Shown: piece by piece, positions 5,908 to 7,267 of the stretch
Position numbering within the stretch: the stretch's first letter is position 1
How the letters are laid out: each line of letters begins with the position of its first letter
DNA from: Dehalococcoidia bacterium UBA5627
GTDB taxonomy: Bacteria; Chloroflexota; Dehalococcoidia; Dehalococcoidales; UBA5627
NCBI GenBank assembly: GCA_002421585.1
Contig: DIKD01000038.1
Coordinates: 1 to 7,267, forward strand
Direction of reading: 5' to 3'
Length of the DNA: 7,267 nt
Translations under genes and position numbers: made by a program
The notes under the pieces: model-generated
The model's input: only the letters and a program-made list of their open reading frames with translations
What the model was told of the DNA's origin: nothing
The model's database searches: none

Positions 5908-7235
5908 AACAAGCGTTCTTCAAGTTCATCAAATGGCAGTATTGCGGGTTATTTTTAATAATCCTGTTTTCGCTTGTAATGCATTTGAGTGTCATTACCC
6001 AGCCTTCCGACGGCTATATCTTCGATGAAACCTATTACATTCAAGATGCCCAAAATATTATCGACAACCATACCACCGACCGCCCTGAACACCCGCCGCT
6101 ATCAAAGCTGATAATTGTCGGCGGTATCCAGTTATTCGGCGATAACCCCATCGGCTGGCGTCTGCCGCCCATCCTTTTCGGCATAGCCAACCTGTTTTTA
6201 CTTTTTCTGATTTGCCGACAACTTAAGTTGTCCGTATTGGTTTCAACACTGGCGACTTTCCTTTTGGCGCTTGAAAATCTTAATTTCTTAATCTCCAGTA
6301 TAGATATGCTGGACGTTTACAGCCTGTTTTTCATGTTTTTAGCTTTCCTGCTTTATCTGAAGGACAAATTTTTCCTGGCTTGCGGATTGCTTGGATTATC
6401 AATGCTGTGCAAGATGACCGGTGCCCTCGGATGCGTCGTTATCGGTTTGCACTGGCTGTTTGCAGGGCATCGCAAACCGCTGCGATTCCTGCTTTCGATT
6501 TATATGGTACCGATAGTGTTTTTTGCCGGCTTATTCGCCTTCGATTCCATAATTTATATGAAATTAGTCAATCCGTTTACAAACTTCATGGAGATGATGT
6601 CTTCAGCCGGTGAATTGACATTTGAAAATTACTCGGGAGGGTGGGAAGCCTATCCCTGGCTATGGATTTTTGTCCCCCAGAACCCCATTTTCTACGGGAC
6701 TGATGTCATAAGATGGCAGGGGCTCATCAGCCCGACACTGATGTATGCGATCGTTCCGGTGTATGGATATTTGATTTATCGTTTTGTCAAAGGCGAACGC
6801 CAGAGCTTCTTCAGTATGATGTGGTTCTGCGGAACGTATTTGATGTGGATACCGATAGTGTTAATAACCGACCGCCTGACATATTATTTCTATTTCTATT
6901 CCACCATCGGTGCGGTAGCTATTGCTATGGCAATGGTAATGATAAAATTAAATAATCACCTTATCGGGAAAATAGTCCTTTTATTATGGCTGTCGGGGCA
7001 TGTGGCATCATTTATAGTACTATCACCCCTGCAGTTATGGCTATCAATTCCGCTCTGCCTGATATTACTGGCTTACATCATCTGGAGTATGGGAATACTG
7101 CAAAAACCGCTTCCCGCAGCCGTAGATAAAGGTGATATTCCGCCAGAGCTTTCCCCCGGTCTTCAAGATGAGATTTATCCGCAAGATTCTGACAACACCG
7201 AAGTGCTTCAGGTTGATAAGCAACCCGAACAATAG
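5895..7235 (+). CDS. GT39/PMT-family multi-pass mannosyltransferase
   Basis: The 446-residue membrane protein carries the GT-C signature of the PMT family. After a first transmembrane helix (about 17-35) an outside loop has FDETYYIQDA (43-52), where the Asp44-Glu45 pair is the catalytic and metal-linked acidic motif. It is followed by EHPPLSKLIIVGG (65-77) and GWRLPP (87-92). About ten more hydrophobic helices follow, to residue 400. The tail of about 45 residues is rich in Pro, Asp and Glu and probably lies outside the membrane. Family members take a sugar from polyprenyl-phosphate-mannose and attach it to Ser/Thr of exported proteins; some related bacterial enzymes act on lipids or glycans instead. 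The upstream GT2-GtrA gene would supply the lipid-linked donor. The ATG lies inside the end of that gene, with no ribosome site of its own, so translational coupling is likely. The protein is a little shorter than typical PMTs (about 500) and lacks a recognisable MIR domain, as in bacteria. The acceptor is unknown. Confidence 0.87.
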   Translation: MEKIKQAFFKFIKWQYCGLFLIILFSLVMHLSVITQPSDGYIFDETYYIQDAQNIIDNHTTDRPEHPPLSKLIIVGGIQLFGDNPIGWRLPPILFGIANLFLLFLICRQLKLSVLVSTLATFLLALENLNFLISSIDMLDVYSLFFMFLAFLLYLKDKFFLACGLLGLSMLCKMTGALGCVVIGLHWLFAGHRKPLRFLLSIYMVPIVFFAGLFAFDSIIYMKLVNPFTNFMEMMSSAGELTFENYSGGWEAYPWLWIFVPQNPIFYGTDVIRWQGLISPTLMYAIVPVYGYLIYRFVKGERQSFFSMMWFCGTYLMWIPIVLITDRLTYYFYFYSTIGAVAIAMAMVMIKLNNHLIGKIVLLLWLSGHVASFIVLSPLQLWLSIPLCLILLAYIIWSMGILQKPLPAAVDKGDIPPELSPGLQDEIYPQDSDNTEVLQVDKQPEQ

Positions 7236-7267
7236 TACAATTAATTATATTCATTACATTCCCCAGG

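Overview
This window looks like chromosomal DNA of a mid-GC bacterium. The UvrB sequence, the pairing of a DPM1-like/GtrA glycosyltransferase with a protein mannosyltransferase, and the gene style suggest Chloroflexota of the Dehalococcoidia/Dehalococcoidales type. That placement is an impression from protein style; no search was run. There is no rRNA, tRNA, CRISPR array or intact transposase. Seven protein genes can be supported, plus the 3' end of an eighth. One of the seven is a 50-codon gene.

Layout. At 1-126 is the C-terminal tip of an FtsK/SpoIIIE DNA translocase (+). An AT-rich, lysine-rich HNH-nuclease-like gene follows (142-465, +). From about 466 to 905 there is no convincing gene. 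This stretch is filled with inverted repeats: degenerate TTCGACAAGCTC-type sequences and a 118-bp palindromic element bounded by CCCTCAT/ATGAGGG. Next comes a minus-strand pair: uvrB (1055-3046) and, overlapping its stop codon as ATGA, a basic 50-aa protein (906-1058). The uvrB promoter is well formed, and its spacing predicts transcription starting exactly at the uvrB ATG, i.e. a leaderless mRNA. A 331-bp divergent intergenic region with decayed copies of similar repeats separates uvrB from a PNPOx-like flavin-barrel protein (3378-3788, +). Convergent to that gene is a short DUF262/GmrSD-N-like protein (3867-4607, -) with altered motif residues and only about the first module of the usual family architecture. 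The right end is a two-gene plus-strand operon. It encodes a GT2-GtrA membrane glycosyltransferase (4795-5907) overlapping by 13 bp a GT39/PMT-family multi-pass mannosyltransferase (5895-7235).

How the genes fit together. ftsK and uvrB are housekeeping genes for chromosome segregation and nucleotide excision repair. The last two genes form a plausible pathway: the GT2 enzyme charges a polyprenyl phosphate with a sugar (likely mannose), and the PMT-family enzyme transfers it to protein or another acceptor on the outer face of the membrane. The HNH and DUF262 genes are orphan members of families common in defence systems, but no partner genes sit beside them, so no complete defence system can be claimed here.
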